Positions 1-12,836 are shown, counted from the first letter of the stretch. The stretch is 64,000 bases of DNA from Oxytricha trifallax (GCA_000711775.1 ARYC01017140.1:1-64000); one strand, 5' to 3'. Numbers and translations are program-made. Notes: generated from the letters alone by a model not told the origin.

Positions 1-2330
1 ATAATTTCAAGGAAGTTGTGAAGATTTTTAGAAACCATATACTCAAGTGATGTCCATTTGCACTCTGGACTCCAGTAAGCGACGAGGTTTGATATCTTTT
101 TGGTTTGTTCAATTCCTTTCTTAAGCAATTTGGAGATTAGTTAAAATTATGAACAATATGTATAAGAAAATTTGTTATCCAAATATTACCCCGAATTTTT
201 CATTCTCAGTTAAACAAGCTCTTATAATATTCTTATTATTGCATCTAATACAACAGTCCATGTGCAAGTCATTAGAATTTTCGTCTTTATATTTATCAGT
301 ATCAACAATTTCGATATCTGGGTTCCATCTACCTTTCTTAAATTCAGTTGGTCTCTTTGGCGCTTTCTTTACTTTCTCCTTCACTACCTTCTCTTTACCA
401 GGTGCGATCTTTCTTTTCTTGCCAGGCTTGCTGTTGGAATGGTCTGAACCACCCTCCTCATCATCATCGGCTTCTTCACGCTCTTCATCTTCATTGAGGG
501 TTTTCTTTGCAGTTCTAAGTCTTTTCTGGCCTACTTTAGGTAAAACTTCTGATTTTCTGCCTTTTCTAATTTATAATGCGCATATCATAATACTATTTTG
601 GATTCTCTGTTGAGCTTATGCCTTTGTTGAGGTGTCAATCATAACAGCGCTTTCTTCTTCTTACTCATCATCTGCTTGATCCTTTACTAATTATTAATAA
701 TAATCATAAAATTAATTATAAATCCTCTTCATCCATATCCTCATCAGCTTTCTTACCAGCTCTAGTCTTGCTTGGTGATCTGCTCTTACTTCCCTTGCCT
801 GCTGCTTTAGTGGCTGTATCAGTGACTTTCTTGGTGGCAGGTCCCTTAGCTTTGGCATTACTTTTGTTGCTTACAGCTGCTGCTTTCTTGGCTTTGTTCA
901 TAACAACTGGTTGAGTGGCAGCTGGCATTTTGCCGTTTCTGCTTACTATACGTCTTCCCTTGATGGTCTTCTCATCGTCTTTTGTGAGGAGGATCTCTGA
1001 TTTCTCTTCAAGATCGTCTTCTTCCTCTTCTTCTTCCTCTTCGTCGTCTTCATCATCTTCGTCATCGTCTTCTTCTTCGTTGGCTTCTTACTCTATTCTT
1101 TGAACTATAAAATTAGTTAGCATCAGTTGAATCATTTAAAAATTAAAAGTAAGAACTTAAATGATTTATTCCCAAAGTTAAAGTTTGAACTTTTATAATC
1201 CACCTTGTAACTTCCTTGTTCGATAGAGGGATTTTAATGATAAAACCATCGTATATCACTCTAGTATTATCTTGTTTTTACTTACCAACGCTTTGCATGT
1301 TTCTATTGGCTTTATTTTACTGCTGCTTGTTGATTTTGATTTGCGCTTTGGCGCCTTTCTTGACATCAATCTTTGTCACGAGGACGTCGCAGATGAGGGT
1401 GTATTCGGGCACTGGTTGTCTGCTGGCTTGCTTGGTGTATGTTAGTGAGTTAGCTGCGGTTTCCTGGTAGATATCTATAAGTGTTTCGTCGTCTTCCTCC
1501 ATAAAGTCATTCAGCAACTATCATTAAACAAATCAGGTAAAGATTATATTCACAAAACACTCAACTTTTAACTTTTGAACTTAATATGTTTAAAACCTTA
1601 ATAATACTTTTCTTTTAGACTCCCCCCCTGAAATAAAAAATCCTATTCAATAAATTTTTCTTTCAAAATTTAATATTTGTTATAAATCATAAATTATTAC
1701 ACATAAGGCATTTTTGTAAATATATAGATAAATAATTTATGGGGAACTCCTAATTTCAATTATTTTTATTAAAGATGCAATGAAAGGACAGAAAATTTCA
1801 ATTTAAATCTTAATGTGATTACTGATTTTAGCGCAACTTTATAAGATATTTGACTTACTTAACCAATTTTGAATGTGTTCAAGTCAGATGGATCTACGAA
1901 GGCCACATAGGTCCCCTTGTTATATATAGTTTGTGACTATGTCTGGTTCAGTTAAGTCTTGTTTGAGCTTCTGGTGTTAAGATATTTTTATAAAATTTAA
2001 CATTAAATTTGTGTTGTTTCTGGCCGGTTTCTGCTGTATCTTGGAAGACGAGGATGATCTCACATTTGCCTAAACTTGACTAACTTCCTCTTCATCTGAT
2101 GAGGTTTCGTCCTTCTAAATTGGTTAGGTGTTAACATTTTATTAAGGGTTTATAGTAATTAAGTATTCTAAAAGAATTGTCATGTTATATCTATTAATTA
2201 TTTGGCCATTTTTAATTACATTTTGAGTAATATAAGAGTTTAATGATACCTTTTTCCTGCTTACAGACTTGGTTGTCTGTTTTTAAGAGCTCATGCTCCT
2301 CTAATTGTTGCGGGTACTTCTCATACTATT
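1..2330 (-). CDS. MDS/IES-interrupted gene, acidic and Lys-rich nuclear-type protein (partial)
   Basis: At least seven short coding segments share the minus strand, roughly 2330-2233, 2125-2011, 1978-1860, 1535-1310, 1105-720, 680-570 and 560-1. Each is open only when TAA/TAG are read as Gln. The product has a run of Glu/Asp (1085-1010), a Lys/Ala-rich segment with SRSPSKTRAGKK near 760, a second Glu/Asp cluster near 480, a KKRK-type basic patch near 415 and a paired-Cys stretch (CCIRC) near 235. This composition resembles chromatin or nucleolar proteins, but I recognise no domain. Segment order is collinear with the protein, so the gene is not obviously scrambled. The junction at 1974-2015 was checked by frame; the others were not. 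The 3' end lies beyond base 1 or in 1-120. Confidence 0.6.
1979..2015. other. IES with 5-bp pointer GTGTT
   Basis: GTGTT occurs at 1974-1978 and 2011-2015, bounding 32 AT-rich bases. Removing the interval with one pointer copy joins the minus-strand frames as ...PARNN|TRSSNKT... with no shift or stop. This is direct evidence for a conventional, non-scrambled IES. Confidence 0.7.
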
Positions 2331-2854
2331 ATAAAATAATTAATTATGCCTATAATTATTCATATAATTATAAAATTTATAGGCAATTTAGTCACCATTA
2401 TATATATTTTTGCCAATATTTTGCTTATGATATGATTTGCAATAAATTAATTATAAAACTATATATTGAAGAATTTAAATTAATCTTACTTTCCCAAAAT
2501 TTCCGCAATTATTAATCATGAATAAATATTTTTTTTATATCAGCTATTTATAAGAAATTATTAGTTAAATATTAATATATATTTAACATATAAAAGAGTG
2601 TAAATGCGAATATTTCGTTAAATCTGATGAAAAAATTTACAAGTAACAATTTTTAGCAATAAGATATTAGATTATTACGTAGTCCATAATTATTCATGAA
2701 ATACATAAATTAAAATAAATTTAATTTAGGGATTATAAATGTTGAGCTTCTATTTAATTAATAATTTATGATATTGTAATAATGATGAATCAATGACATT
2801 CTTTAATGATTTCTGATAAATTATATATTCATACTTATGAAGAGAGTGAGTGAT

Positions 2855-5014
2855 TCATATAAATATCTCCTCCCCTATATCATGATTATTAGCTTTATCA
2901 TCAGTACCAGGTGTGTTATTATCATTACCACCACTATTATTATTATTTCCATTGTTAGTATCATTTTGTCCATATTCATTGTCCACGTTATTATGTGAAC
3001 CACTGCTATTCGAACCTTTTTGCAAGAACACAGTGAAGACTATGACTAAATATAGAATCAAGACCAGCAGTGTGATAATTCCAACAAACGCAATACGTTT
3101 ATGAATGCGTCTACCCCTGCAGCAGAAACACTTGAAAGTGTAGGAGTTTTAAGTAGTGAGCTCTTGCGTGTGGACGTCTATGTCAGAAACAGAATTTCTG
3201 TTGTTATTTTAAAAACGCAGTTAACTGTCGTCTTTTATGACCATTGGCTGGTGATTGTCGTCTTCCTCGTTGTTTGGATTTCCGTCTTCATCTATCGCTT
3301 GATTGTATCAAATTTTAATTGTATGACAATGAATTTAAGAATGATTGCCAAGTACATTCCTACTTAATCTACTTCTAATACTTGCGTTACTCCTGAGACT
3401 TCTCAAACTTCTCACACTGCGTTTTGAGTCACTAATTACGCTCATTGCCTTATTTATAACCAAATTATTGTAAACTTGCTGGGATTGATACTGTGGATTG
3501 AAATTTGAAGAGGAGTTGAGCTAGTTGTACGATAAGTTGTTGGGGTTTTGGGAGGTATTTATTTAGTTATTGTTGAAGGGTGTATTCACATTGGATGTTG
3601 TAATTGAGGGGTAGTTGTACTTGCTGCTGTTCATGCTTGATCTGTAAGTCTCATTTGCGTATGATTTTATCAATTAAAATTTACAGTAGAATTTAATTTA
3701 CTAAATTATAGACCGGACTGTAATCGTTTGATAGTAATTTATCTCTCATTCCATGCTAATTTTAGATGCTCCCTAAGTTCTGAAATCTTTGTTATTTCAA
3801 TTAGGATCTTTAAAAAGTAGGTAAAATCTATAATTATATATATATATATATTGTTGCCTGAGCAACTCTTCATGCAGCTCGCTTGGTTGCATATTTAAGT
3901 TATTATAGGATCCCACATATTACAATTGATTTTGATTCCTTCTCTGCTATTGAAAATATGCCATTCCTCCATCCACTCCATGTTCATTACTACCATTCAA
4001 TATTAAAAATTATTGTAAAAAATGATACTTCACAAATTACAATCCCCTAATTTATAAAGAATTATATCATTAAACTACCCATCGGATATCTTTAATAATT
4101 ACTTCTCTATTCAATATCATTTTGCTCTTGCAACTCAAGTTCCTCCTCCTTAGCAGCTCGCTTCATATTCATCATAGACTTGACTTCTCTCAAATGCGAC
4201 TGCAGGTGTTTATGTTCCTATTCTCTGTCTCTACTCGAAAGTGGATAGTAATTTGACTCCATATTCAAATCTTCGTTGAATCTGACTTAATTCTACTTTA
4301 CTTTTGGTACTTAGGGAGATGCCTATTTTGGGATATTATTACTGTCTTGATAATCTTAAACCAATCCGTAGCCTTGCTTATTGTATTAGTACTGACTGTT
4401 CTATGATGATCTTTCTTTCAATATTTAAACATTAATTAAAAACCACTAAAAGTTATCTAACTATATATATATATATATACTGATCTTGAATCAGGAGCAG
4501 GAAATTCAAAGAATTACTGCTTACTATCCACTCTACTCATCTTCAACAACTATTGTTACTAGGGTGTCATCGAAAAAGATTCCTGTTAGAAATTTGCAGT
4601 AAAATTTTGCATTTCTTGTTCATCATACCCCCCTTGTCTTGCTGGCTTTAAGGGAGTCACTTAAGGTATGAAATTTTGATGTCTACTCTGTTTAATATTT
4701 GGAATTGGAGCATTTACGAAAATTTGTGGTTGAAATTAATTTAGTGATTGTTGTTATTGATATATTTAGGGTTATGGGTAGTTTCTGATAGATTCGTAGT
4801 CTAAATTTTCCTCAATATCAAATTGATTATTGATTTTTTTATTAAAAAAATAAGCAGTATAGGTTTTAATATCAAGTTACTGATGAATAGGAAATTGATA
4901 TTAGCTTCCTTTGCTTCTACCTATTTCTGGTATATTTTTCAAATCGTTTTAATTTAGCATGTTTGGACTTGAGATATTCGAGGGCATTGTAAACTTCAGG
5001 GGTGTTAGGATCAT
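2855..5014 (-). CDS. MDS/IES-interrupted gene for a Q/N-rich single-pass membrane protein
   Basis: Read from an ATG at 5014. MDS1 (5014-4892) encodes MILTPLKFTMPSNISSPN and onward. MDS2 (4827-4481) is Gln-rich with QIYQQQQSLNQFQPQIF. MDS3 (4413-4085) has RDREQEHKHLQSHLREVKSM. MDS4 is about 4000-3850, MDS5 about 3800-3710. The last block (3680-2855) carries an Asn/Ser-rich stretch, an Arg-Ser repeat (RSVRSLRSLRSNASIRSRLSR) around 3400, a Cys-rich juxtamembrane motif (FKCFCCRGRRIHKR), one transmembrane helix (about 3085-3025), and an Asn/Gly/Ser tail ending at TGA 2855. Two junctions (pointers AAATTGAT and TGATCTT on the plus strand) restore the frame exactly. An in-frame TGA near 3310 is unexplained and may mark an intron or another IES. 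Function unknown; a membrane-anchored low-complexity protein is all that can be said. Confidence 0.7.
4414..4487. other. IES with 7-bp pointer TGATCTT
   Basis: TGATCTT lies at 4407-4413 and 4481-4487. The 67 bp between them include an AT dinucleotide run. Excision with one pointer joins DSRSS to QNSQYQYNKQGYG on the minus strand in one frame. Confidence 0.75.
4828..4899. other. IES with 8-bp pointer AAATTGAT
   Basis: AAATTGAT is at 4820-4827 and 4892-4899, enclosing 64 AT-rich bases. Excision joins SKGSQYQ to FDIEENLDYES in the same minus-strand frame, which also identifies the correct reading frame of the first MDS. Confidence 0.75.
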
Positions 5015-5184
5015 ACTCCATTCTATATAGAACTATTATTTAAAATACTCAAGCATTAGTCTCCTTCCTAATATATCATCATACAATTTATTCATTTATC
5101 AAATTCCTTTACTTTAATCTTTCAATAAAATAAAGTTCACAAGTTTCCTTTAAAAATTTTTATAAAAGTAGATATTGACTATTG

Positions 5185-5615
5185 TTAAACTATAAAAAAT
5201 GCAAAATATTTATTGTCCCCCAACTTTTTATTATTGATGCTATTGACTTAATTGGGAGAGAGGCTTTAGTTCAGCATTTTATCATTAACCTGTGAATGTT
5301 CCGTGGTGGAACTCGTGTCTATTCGCAAGTTACCCTCTCTACTTTTGACTATTCTATCGCCACTCGCATTTCTATCTTGTTACTATTCGTAGTGCAACTA
5401 TGGAGTCTATTATGCAATGCTGCTTTCTATAGATAAAAATGTTATAATTAAAGCCACGAATATAACATGGGGATTGGGAGTAAAATTATTGAATTTAGAT
5501 ATTTATAATGAGATATGTAGTGGAATATGTGGAAGTTACTTACCTTCACCGTCTTGGAGCTGTTTAAATTTTTATTCTTGGCGCTTTCTATACTCTTCAA
5601 GTTGTTGTGATTACT
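5185..5615 (-). CDS. MDS fragments of an unknown minus-strand gene
   Basis: Two open blocks, about 5615-5530 and 5440-5185, with an AT-rich gap between. The second reads IESSIAQQTPQLHYEQQQD followed by RNASGDRIVKSREGN and a Ser/Asn/Gln-rich tail, using several TAA/TAG Gln codons. The first block ends in GTAAGT on the minus strand, a good splice donor, so the gap may contain an intron. It could be a 5' extension of the neighbouring Q/N-rich gene (2855-5014), which has similar composition, but no pointer pair was found. No known domain. Confidence 0.45.
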
Positions 5616-5639
5616 AAGACATTAATTATTGCCAAATCA

Positions 5640-6640
5640 TAATTTATAGGAAATATTATGTTGGTATTATCATGGAATATGAGAGATTGTATTTTTTTAA
5701 TTTTATTAAAATTTTTTTAAAAAAAATTACTTGTGTTTTGCTATTCTGTCAAATCTAACATTATTCACAAATTTAATTCAACATTAAATATACAATTTTC
5801 AAAATAATATATGATTTTTGATTATTATATGTTGTTTATAATTATGATATTTAAATATATATTTATTATTAATTGATTTCGTAATCATCTATCTCCTCCT
5901 ATAGAATCTATGACACAAAAATAAAAGTAGTATTTCAGCGAAATGTGATTAGAATAAATATATTATATTATTGAGAGCCACTGGTTAAAATTGAAATTGC
6001 TTGTTATCTACGTAGTATATATTTAGTTAGTTAGTTAGCTGATTTATTTTATATTATCAAAGTATTAAAAAATTTCAATAAATTATTGTCTAATATTTTT
6101 GGTAATATAGGCAACTATTGAACTATAATAAATTATATTTTCATCATTAATTTGTAAGAAAAAATGTTAATAAATTAGGATTCTAGTATATAGTATAAAC
6201 ATAAATTAAATTGAGCTTTTATTATCAATATATTTAAATCAATCACACATTTCATCATGCTAGGTGGTACAAACAATAAATTACAACACTCTAAAAGCGT
6301 ATTCCAGTCGCTGGTTAATGCTACTAAAAACACTATAAATTAAATATAAAAGAATAGAGAATCTATGTTAATTAAATTAACAGTCAAATTTGATTAATTT
6401 GCTTATCTGACTTTAAAGATAAAATTAAATTAATCATTCTAATAGTTTTTCAAATATTTTTATCTTTTAATTGAAATAACATATAGATATAACAATATAA
6501 TTTTAATTTGACATTCATTTAAATTTAGGCAATAACGTCAAGAAGTATTGTCATAATTTATTTGATTAAATGTAATTATGTTTATCATATAAAATAAAGT
6601 TATTTGTTATATTTGAATAACAGTAGATACTTAGTAAACA
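5640..6640. other. AT-rich stretch without recognisable coding or RNA genes
   Basis: Above 80% A+T by eye, with no frame of coding character even under the ciliate code. Probably IES or intergenic germline-limited DNA. Confidence 0.5.
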
Positions 6641-6654
6641 GATAGCAACATATA

Positions 6655-6947
6655 TGATGTTCATGAAATCAACGAATGCAGTTAAGTCACTGAGCATTGA
6701 AAATGGCTAAAAGAGATAATTCTCCCAGTAAGAGTACAGATCATACGATTCACAAAGAGGCAGTGGTGGTAGAGGCGGCTCATACCAGGGTGGTGATAGG
6801 GAGAGGACACCAAGCACCTACATTAGAGCTGGTGACTTCAAAGCCAAGAAGGATGTCATTAAAACTATCACACTAGAGGAAATCACTGATTTAGTCACAT
6901 TAACTGATTTACATCAAGACACTCAAGTAAAAGAAAAAACTTGATAT
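6655..6947 (+). CDS. Isolated MDS, RGG-type RNA-binding protein fragment
   Basis: The plus-strand frame reads VKSLSIENGQKRQFSQQEYR, then a Gly/Arg stretch SQRGSGGRGGSYQGGDRERT, then a charged segment YIRAGDFKAKKDVIKTITLE and EITDLVTLTDLHQD, ending at TGA about 6942. Base composition is clearly richer in G+C than both flanks. RGG repeats suggest an RNA-associated protein. No other MDS of this gene is evident nearby, so it may belong to a scrambled or dispersed locus. An alternative frame starting MAKRDNSPSKS at 6703 is shorter and lacks the RGG pattern. Confidence 0.5.
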
Positions 6948-6949
6948 TT

Positions 6950-8734
6950 AATGTAAAGAGTAACTTATTTTGGGTGATAATTAGAGATAATATAAAACTT
7001 CATATTTTTTTAAGAATGAATAAGTTATTTAGTGACTTTTTATAGTAGTTTTTTTATTAAATTACTATTTTTCTATAAAAAAGTAAACTTTTACTGTTTG
7101 CATAGTAGATTATTTTATAATAATTTTAAGATTATCCACAAAAGTTTTTTCATATTACTTTTATATTTTTTTTTAAGTAAGCTTTTTTTTATTATTGCCA
7201 TAAATTCTATAACTTTTTAATTCTATACACAGGATAAAATCTAATAAAAATGTAATAATTACCTCTTTTTATCAATTAAAAATAAAAAAAATAATAGTGA
7301 GGAGTTATTCTAAAATTAATAAACTGTAAATATCTTAATTATTTTATTTTTTTATTGTGAGATTAAATTAAAGCATCATCATATTTTAATTGTTCTGATA
7401 AATATCGATAAACGTCATTAAGTTATCAATTAACGTCATCAAGCTTAAATTTAAATCTTATTGATCATTAATGAATCAAAATGTTGCTATTTATATTTAT
7501 AAATGTCTATATAAATATGTAAGATTATCCTAATTTATATAATATTAGCAGTATACAATTAATTCTATAAATTAAGTAAAATATGTTTAATTAAAAATCA
7601 TACTAGATATAATATTCTTAAGATCAATCGTAAATTAAACTTTGCTAAAATACTAGAATATTATCAATTTGATTTGAAGCATAAAATTTATATATGACTC
7701 ATATATTGAATAGAGAATTTTCTATTTTTATAAAATTAAAAAAACGGTATAGTAAAAATTTTCTAAAAATATAGGCGACTATGATGTTAAATAACTAATA
7801 AATTTTATTTTATAATATGTTATAAAATAAATAAATTAGCAAAGAAATCTGAAATTTATCAAAATCTAAACTGAAAATGAATATAATTATATCTTATATT
7901 CCAAAAAAAAATATTACCCTACAATAATAATAAAACTTTTGACAATTAGCTACCAAACAATACTAAATGTAAGAAGAGTAGGATAAAGTAATATCTTAAA
8001 AGAACAAAATAAAAATTTAAGAAGACATTGTGGATCCTGAGATGTTAGAAAAAAATTTAGTTAAATTTTGATGTTTTGTGGAGTTTCCAACTATACAAAT
8101 TTATTTAAATGGAATTTCATAAAGAGTATTTTTTAAATACTGTATTATAAAAAGGATTAAGTCTAAAATAATCTAGTTCTATTAGTTAATTAGTTTTTTG
8201 CATTAAATTAATATTGGAAGTACGATAATAGTCCAGTATGATAATTAAAATATATTCGTGTTTCAGTTAATTATAAATTTAAACACTCCTTTCTAGCCCA
8301 CAAAATATTTACTTGATAATTAATTATCATCAAAAGTACAAGAAAATGTAATTGAAGAAATCAAGATTAAGAATAGGCACTATTTTTTAATTTTCTTATG
8401 CTTCAATAATCATTTAAATTATATTTTGTTAATTAATTTATAATTATTGATTATAAATGAAATAATTTTGAAAATTTTTACTAATGTTCTATCATTTTAA
8501 ATCCATATATTGCATTAAAATAAATCATAAATTAAACTATGATACTTCCAATTTATAAATTTTAAGTAAAAATAAATAGTTAATGCAAACTTAATTTTTA
8601 TTATTTTATTTGAAATTGATTAAATAAATTAAAAATTTTCTTCCAAAATTTATGTATAATTTATAAATTAATATTCTTAAATACTGGTTAGAAAATTCTA
8701 AAAATAATTAATTTAGGTTTATGAATTGCAAATA
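6950..8734. other. AT-rich germline DNA, no gene seen
   Basis: Long poly-A/T tracts and short repeats only. No frame longer than a few dozen codons has coding-like composition, and no tRNA or snRNA could be recognised. Confidence 0.5.
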
Positions 8735-8811
8735 GTATTCTCTGTATTTGTGGAATCAATAAATCTTTGCTTCACTACTGGTGCTTCAGACCAAGAGGAA
8801 TTTCGGACATT
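8735..8811 (+). CDS. Possible MDS end beside TBE copy 1
   Basis: A short open plus-strand block (ESINLCFTTGASDQEEFR) is richer in G+C than the DNA to its left and stops exactly at the ATT target site of TBE copy 1. Too short to identify. Confidence 0.3.
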
Positions 8812-8914
8812 TAAAAACCTTAAAATCCCTTAATTAGATGTTTAAATGATTTTATTTGTAGGGTATTGTTGGGGTCTTATTGGGGTTTGTAGAGAAATAA
8901 GGAAAATTTGTAAA

Positions 8915-9926
8915 ATGAGAAAATAGAAATTACCGATATTAGGTTCGATTTATGATACGAAATTCTTTAATTTATTGCTGAAGCTAAGGTATGAAACGAG
9001 TATTAAAATCTAAGTCAAACCAGTCCTGAGTTATATAGCTATAGCAAAGCTTTCACATAAGTGTGCCTCAACTATTAGGTATTACTGCTTGCTGTTTACC
9101 ATTTCAATCTAGCTCTTGAAAACACCCTGCAAGAAAATATAAGTTCTTTCAGGCTCATATTGACTACCTTTGCGATTCTAAAACTTTATAGTATTGGGCA
9201 AACTTTCCATTAGACTAGAGAGCTGCGATGTTAAAGTTTCCCAACATGAGTATCTCTCCTTAAACTATAGTGAACATTTAGAAAAGAAATAGTATTACTT
9301 TCAAGACTGTCAACAGAGTGAAGTGAGCGATTGATTTTACAGTGTCATTTTATAGTTATAATTTAAACTTTATATTTGATTAAATGCAGAGGGCTATTGA
9401 CAATAACATCAAGTTCATACAAGGTGATGAAGCTGTAAATGTCTTCAAGTCATGGTACAAAAAGTATGAAAATATAGAAGTTTACTACTAGAATATGAAG
9501 GTTGTCATACACGCAAGCGAAGTATAAGGCTTGGAGAATTATGTCATTCACCCTCGCTATTAAGCGAGTGTAGTCTATAGAATTCTTATAAGACATAAAT
9601 ATAACGATTAATAGATCATCTTGTTTGTTGATAACCTATCAGTTCATAAGACTAAGGAGTCTTAGAAAGCTTATGAAGAGTTAAACATAACTCATGTATA
9701 CAACGTTCCTTATAGCTCTTAATTTAATGGAATTTAATTCTACTTTAGTTAAATAAAGACTCACTAAAAAAAGCTTCTGCTGAATCATCTTATGCATGAC
9801 TTGCCCATAGATACAGTAGACTTGATTCAAAGCAGCTGTAAGAGAGTGAGCGTAGATAAGATAACAATTTGTGAGAGAGAGGGAAGAATGAATGTTAATA
9901 AATAAGTTTTAGATATAAACGAATGA
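8915..9926 (+). pseudogene. TBE 42-kDa DD34E transposase, copy 1
   Basis: Begins MRKQKLPILGSIYDTKFFN and ends VLDINE at TGA 9924-9926, close to the 351 codons of the better copy at 42,335-43,388. An N-terminal helix-turn-helix-like region is followed by a DDE catalytic core. The first Asp sits in FIQGDEAV near 9420 and the second in FVDNLSVHKTKES near 9640. The third position, normally the Glu of FNGIE, reads Gln here (FNGIQ, near 9735). There are also frame breaks around 9290 and 9450. This copy should be catalytically dead. Confidence 0.85.
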
Positions 9927-9932
9927 ATGTAT

Positions 9933-10719
9933 TCACATATATAACTAGCCCATAAATGGGTTTGGCTTCTCTTTCTTCTCCTCTTCTTATGGCTTGCTTG
10001 GGCCCATATTTCTTTTCTTAGCGCCAGGCCCTGCATCTATGTTAATTTCATCTGGCTTATAAACATCTTTATAAATCCTCTTGCTCATTTCATGAATAGT
10101 CTATTACTTTCTCTCTCTGTGAACCTTTGCATTCTCTTTCATTAGAAATATACCAGTTCCAGGTTTCCCTACAAAGTTATGAATCAAAGCTTACTAGAGA
10201 GGAATGGATGCTTCTTAAGCTCTGCAAGCCAGGTCTCGCTTATTAGTATGCCTTGCTTCTTTTAATCTTCAGGAGAAATAAAGTAGCGTTTATTTAGAGA
10301 TTCTTCGATAATCTCTCTGAGATAACTCTCTCTTAAAGTGCCAATAACACCAAAGAAGAAGCTCTTTTTTGGAAGTTTGTTAGAGAGTTATTTCTTCGCA
10401 GGAAGATAAACTCTTCATCTTTCATCGTATTCTTGTAAATATTGTTGACAAAAATCTCTGGGTAGTTTGGAATCTTTATCAACTTAATGTCGTTGTTTAT
10501 AAAGCCTTTCTTCTAATCAAATAGTATTACTTTAAGAATAAATTTTTATTAGTTTCCATGGTTTGTAGAATTTAAACAACTAGAGTATTTGTTGAAATAT
10601 ACAATTTGTGATATCCATGTTGAGTGAAGTATCGATAAAGATCCTATTTCCTTATAAATCAAATCTTGAATCATTTCTTGAGCCTAAACCCTCTTCATTA
10701 CAGTACTAATCGAAATCAT
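9933..10719 (-). pseudogene. TBE 22-kDa protein, copy 1
   Basis: Minus-strand frame from ATG 10719 (MISISTVMKRVQAQEM) to TGA 9933, ending NPFMGQLYM. Conserved blocks shared with the other copies include NYPEIFVNN, LFFGVIGTL and MGPSKP. An intron is expected near 10,600-10,560 by comparison with copy 2. Several frame breaks are present. The function of this TBE protein is unknown to me; no motif is visible. Confidence 0.75.
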
Positions 10720-10889
10720 CTTTGTTCCTTCTTTTATTAATATACTTCTAACTATAATTTATAGACTTCTTGATCCTACTGTTTAAAACTTACTATTAAA
10801 TATGGGCATCTTAAAAGAGGTCGAGCTGGTTAAGATACGTGGAGAATGCTCGCAGACGCTGCATCAAACTTGAGAGATGGAGCTCCATA

Positions 10890-11125
10890 TTTATCAATTT
10901 AGTTACATTAAATTAGTACTAAAATTGTTTAAATTTAATTAGTACCGGTACTAAATCCGTTTAATTTTAATTGGTACATATTTAATATTGCCAAAACATA
11001 ATTAGTACCTAATTTTAAACTAATGAGTTTTTAATGAAAAAGTTCAAACATGCTTCAAAACCTAATTGGTACGATGCATTCTGAATTTTTTCTAAGTTGG
11101 TACCAAAATTAAAATTATTAAGCAT
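10890..11125. repeat. Intergenic spacer built of GGTACC-type units in TBE-A copy 1
   Basis: Between the divergent 22-kDa and kinase genes lie several imperfect units around TTAGTACC / GGTACTAA / CTAATTGGTAC, eroded versions of the array seen at 26,400-26,610. It probably contains the two divergent promoters. Confidence 0.5.
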
Positions 11126-11282
11126 GAATTTAGAAAATTTATTGGAATAAACTAAGTATAAATATGAACTCTCACACCTCAGAATCAACCATTATTGCTG
11201 TAGGGCAAACTCCTGCTAAACTATACTTTAGCTAGGGAAATTATTATTCATTAATAATAGTATTTTAAATTTGAATTTAAAC

Positions 11283-12700
11283 ACGGCGGCTAACTTTAAT
11301 TGTAAGGCTGTTTCTCTTGAACAGAATAATAATAGCTAAACTTTGGGTCCTCCAAGAAACCAGAAGTAAAATATATAAAAACGGATTTTGAGCTTAAAGT
11401 TATAGAGTTTGAAGTTGAGGTGTTTAAAATCTAATTTTAAAACAAGAAGTAGGGTGCAGACATGGGATTTTAAACATAAGTTGAATTGGATGAGGAAGAT
11501 AAGGAACAACAACCAATAGAAAAAAATTATACATATTAATGTGAAGCCTGCTAAAAGATTTTCTTAACTCAGTCTAGCTTGAAGAGACAGATTAAAGAAT
11601 AAATTATTGCAGAGCTAAGATCTACCTTAAGCGTAATAAAGTAGATGGTATTTATTAGTGCACAACATGCAAGAAGTCTTACACTCACTCAGCAATAGTA
11701 AAGAGGCATAAAAAAAAGCATCATTTAAGCAAATTCTTGATTAAAGATGAGGAATCTTAAAATATTGTACCTTCTAAAAGAAAAAATAATATTAAGTCAT
11801 AAAAAGTATAGTAGTAAAGACTTAATAGATAGAAGTGATTGGAGTAAATTAACCAACCAGCAAATGGTACGTATAGATCATGCATACAAGAGAGAGAGCA
11901 ATGTATATACCTTCATAAAATGCAGTCGGCATAAGCATTTGAATATTGATGTATCAAACAAGTAAAACTCATAGTTGTTGATGAATTCGCTTGCAAGGTA
12001 TATCCATTTAAGGGTCTCATTTAGAACGAGCAATATTAAAATGAGTTTGCAAATGAATTCATAATATTGAGAGAGGATTAGAAAAGGCAATGCAAGAACT
12101 AAGTTAAGCTCGACGGAGCTATACTTGGTCATAGTTTTATTGCTTTAAGATTCAAGAAATTTTAAATAACTCGAAGAGGGTATCTCTATCATAATAGATA
12201 TCCTGATGATTTGAATGAAATATTCACAGAAATGACTAAGGGTATGAAAGAGCTCAATGATCTAGGATAAGTTCAAAATGATTTGATGCCAGTAAATATA
12301 ATGCTAAACCTCTGCCCTTTAGAAGTAGTATTCATAGATTTCAACAGAGCAATAAAGACAAGAGATATTAACTTTAGTAAATAATTTAAGGCACTCCAGG
12401 ATACTTTTTAATAAGAGAGAAAAGGACAAATGGCTCTGTTTAATTGGATGTTTGGGTGGTATCTGCAATTATCTTAGATAGCGATATGGAGAGTCTGTCA
12501 TATTAGGAACAAAACATGAGAAATAATCAATAAATTTGACTGCTAAACAAGAAGAAATCTACAATAAAATAAAGAAGATAATTCAGATGGTCATCATGAA
12601 AGCTTCATCATATCCAAGATGATGATATACTTGAACAAATAAAGACTGCTAGATTCAAGAAATATCACAAAGATTAGCAGATACAATTTTTTAAAATTAT
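11283..12700 (+). pseudogene. TBE 57-kDa zinc-finger/kinase protein, copy 1
   Basis: The usual start (MAANL...) reads ACG at 11283. C2H2-type finger remnants lie around 11,540-11,720. The kinase-like part is at 11,950-12,400, but the catalytic loop that is HRDLKPEN elsewhere reads QNDLMPVN here. The conserved C-terminal RFKKYHKD segment at about 12,655 is followed by an open frame running into the terminal inverted repeat. Frame breaks are present; non-functional. Confidence 0.75.
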
Positions 12701-12836
12701 GTACACAAATGCTCTTAAAATATTTATCAAATTCACATAAGACCTCTGTTTTTCTCCTAACCCTAATAAGACCTCAACTTTACCCTAAAAATCAATCACT
12801 AAAACATTTAGTTGAGGGGTTTTGGGGGTTTTGATT

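Larger units (their letters stand above)
8812..12833 (+). mobile_element. TBE: TBE transposon copy 1 (subfamily A), decayed
   Basis: A 4.02-kb element flanked by ATT (8809-8811 and 12834-12836), the ANT duplication typical of TBEs. The right end is the telomere-like GGGGTTTTGGGGGTTTTG; the left end is an eroded equivalent followed by the subfamily-A inner terminal repeat (GATTTTATTTGTAGGGTATT). Gene order: transposase (+), 22-kDa protein (-), zinc-finger/kinase (+). All three are damaged, and this is the most diverged of the five copies. Confidence 0.93.

Noticed and set aside
915-1103. Plus-strand frame with a long Ser run
   Set aside because: It is the antisense shadow of the Glu/Asp run of the minus-strand protein; the minus frame continues into other MDSs.
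3302-3324. Direct repeat ATTGTAT around 9 bp that looks like a 16-bp IES in the membrane-protein gene
   Set aside because: Removing 16 bp breaks the frame shared by the coding blocks on both sides; the in-frame TGA there needs another explanation.
5417-5617. Plus-strand 66-codon frame
   Set aside because: Antisense to better coding frames (minus-strand blocks at 5,185-5,440 and 5,530-5,615).
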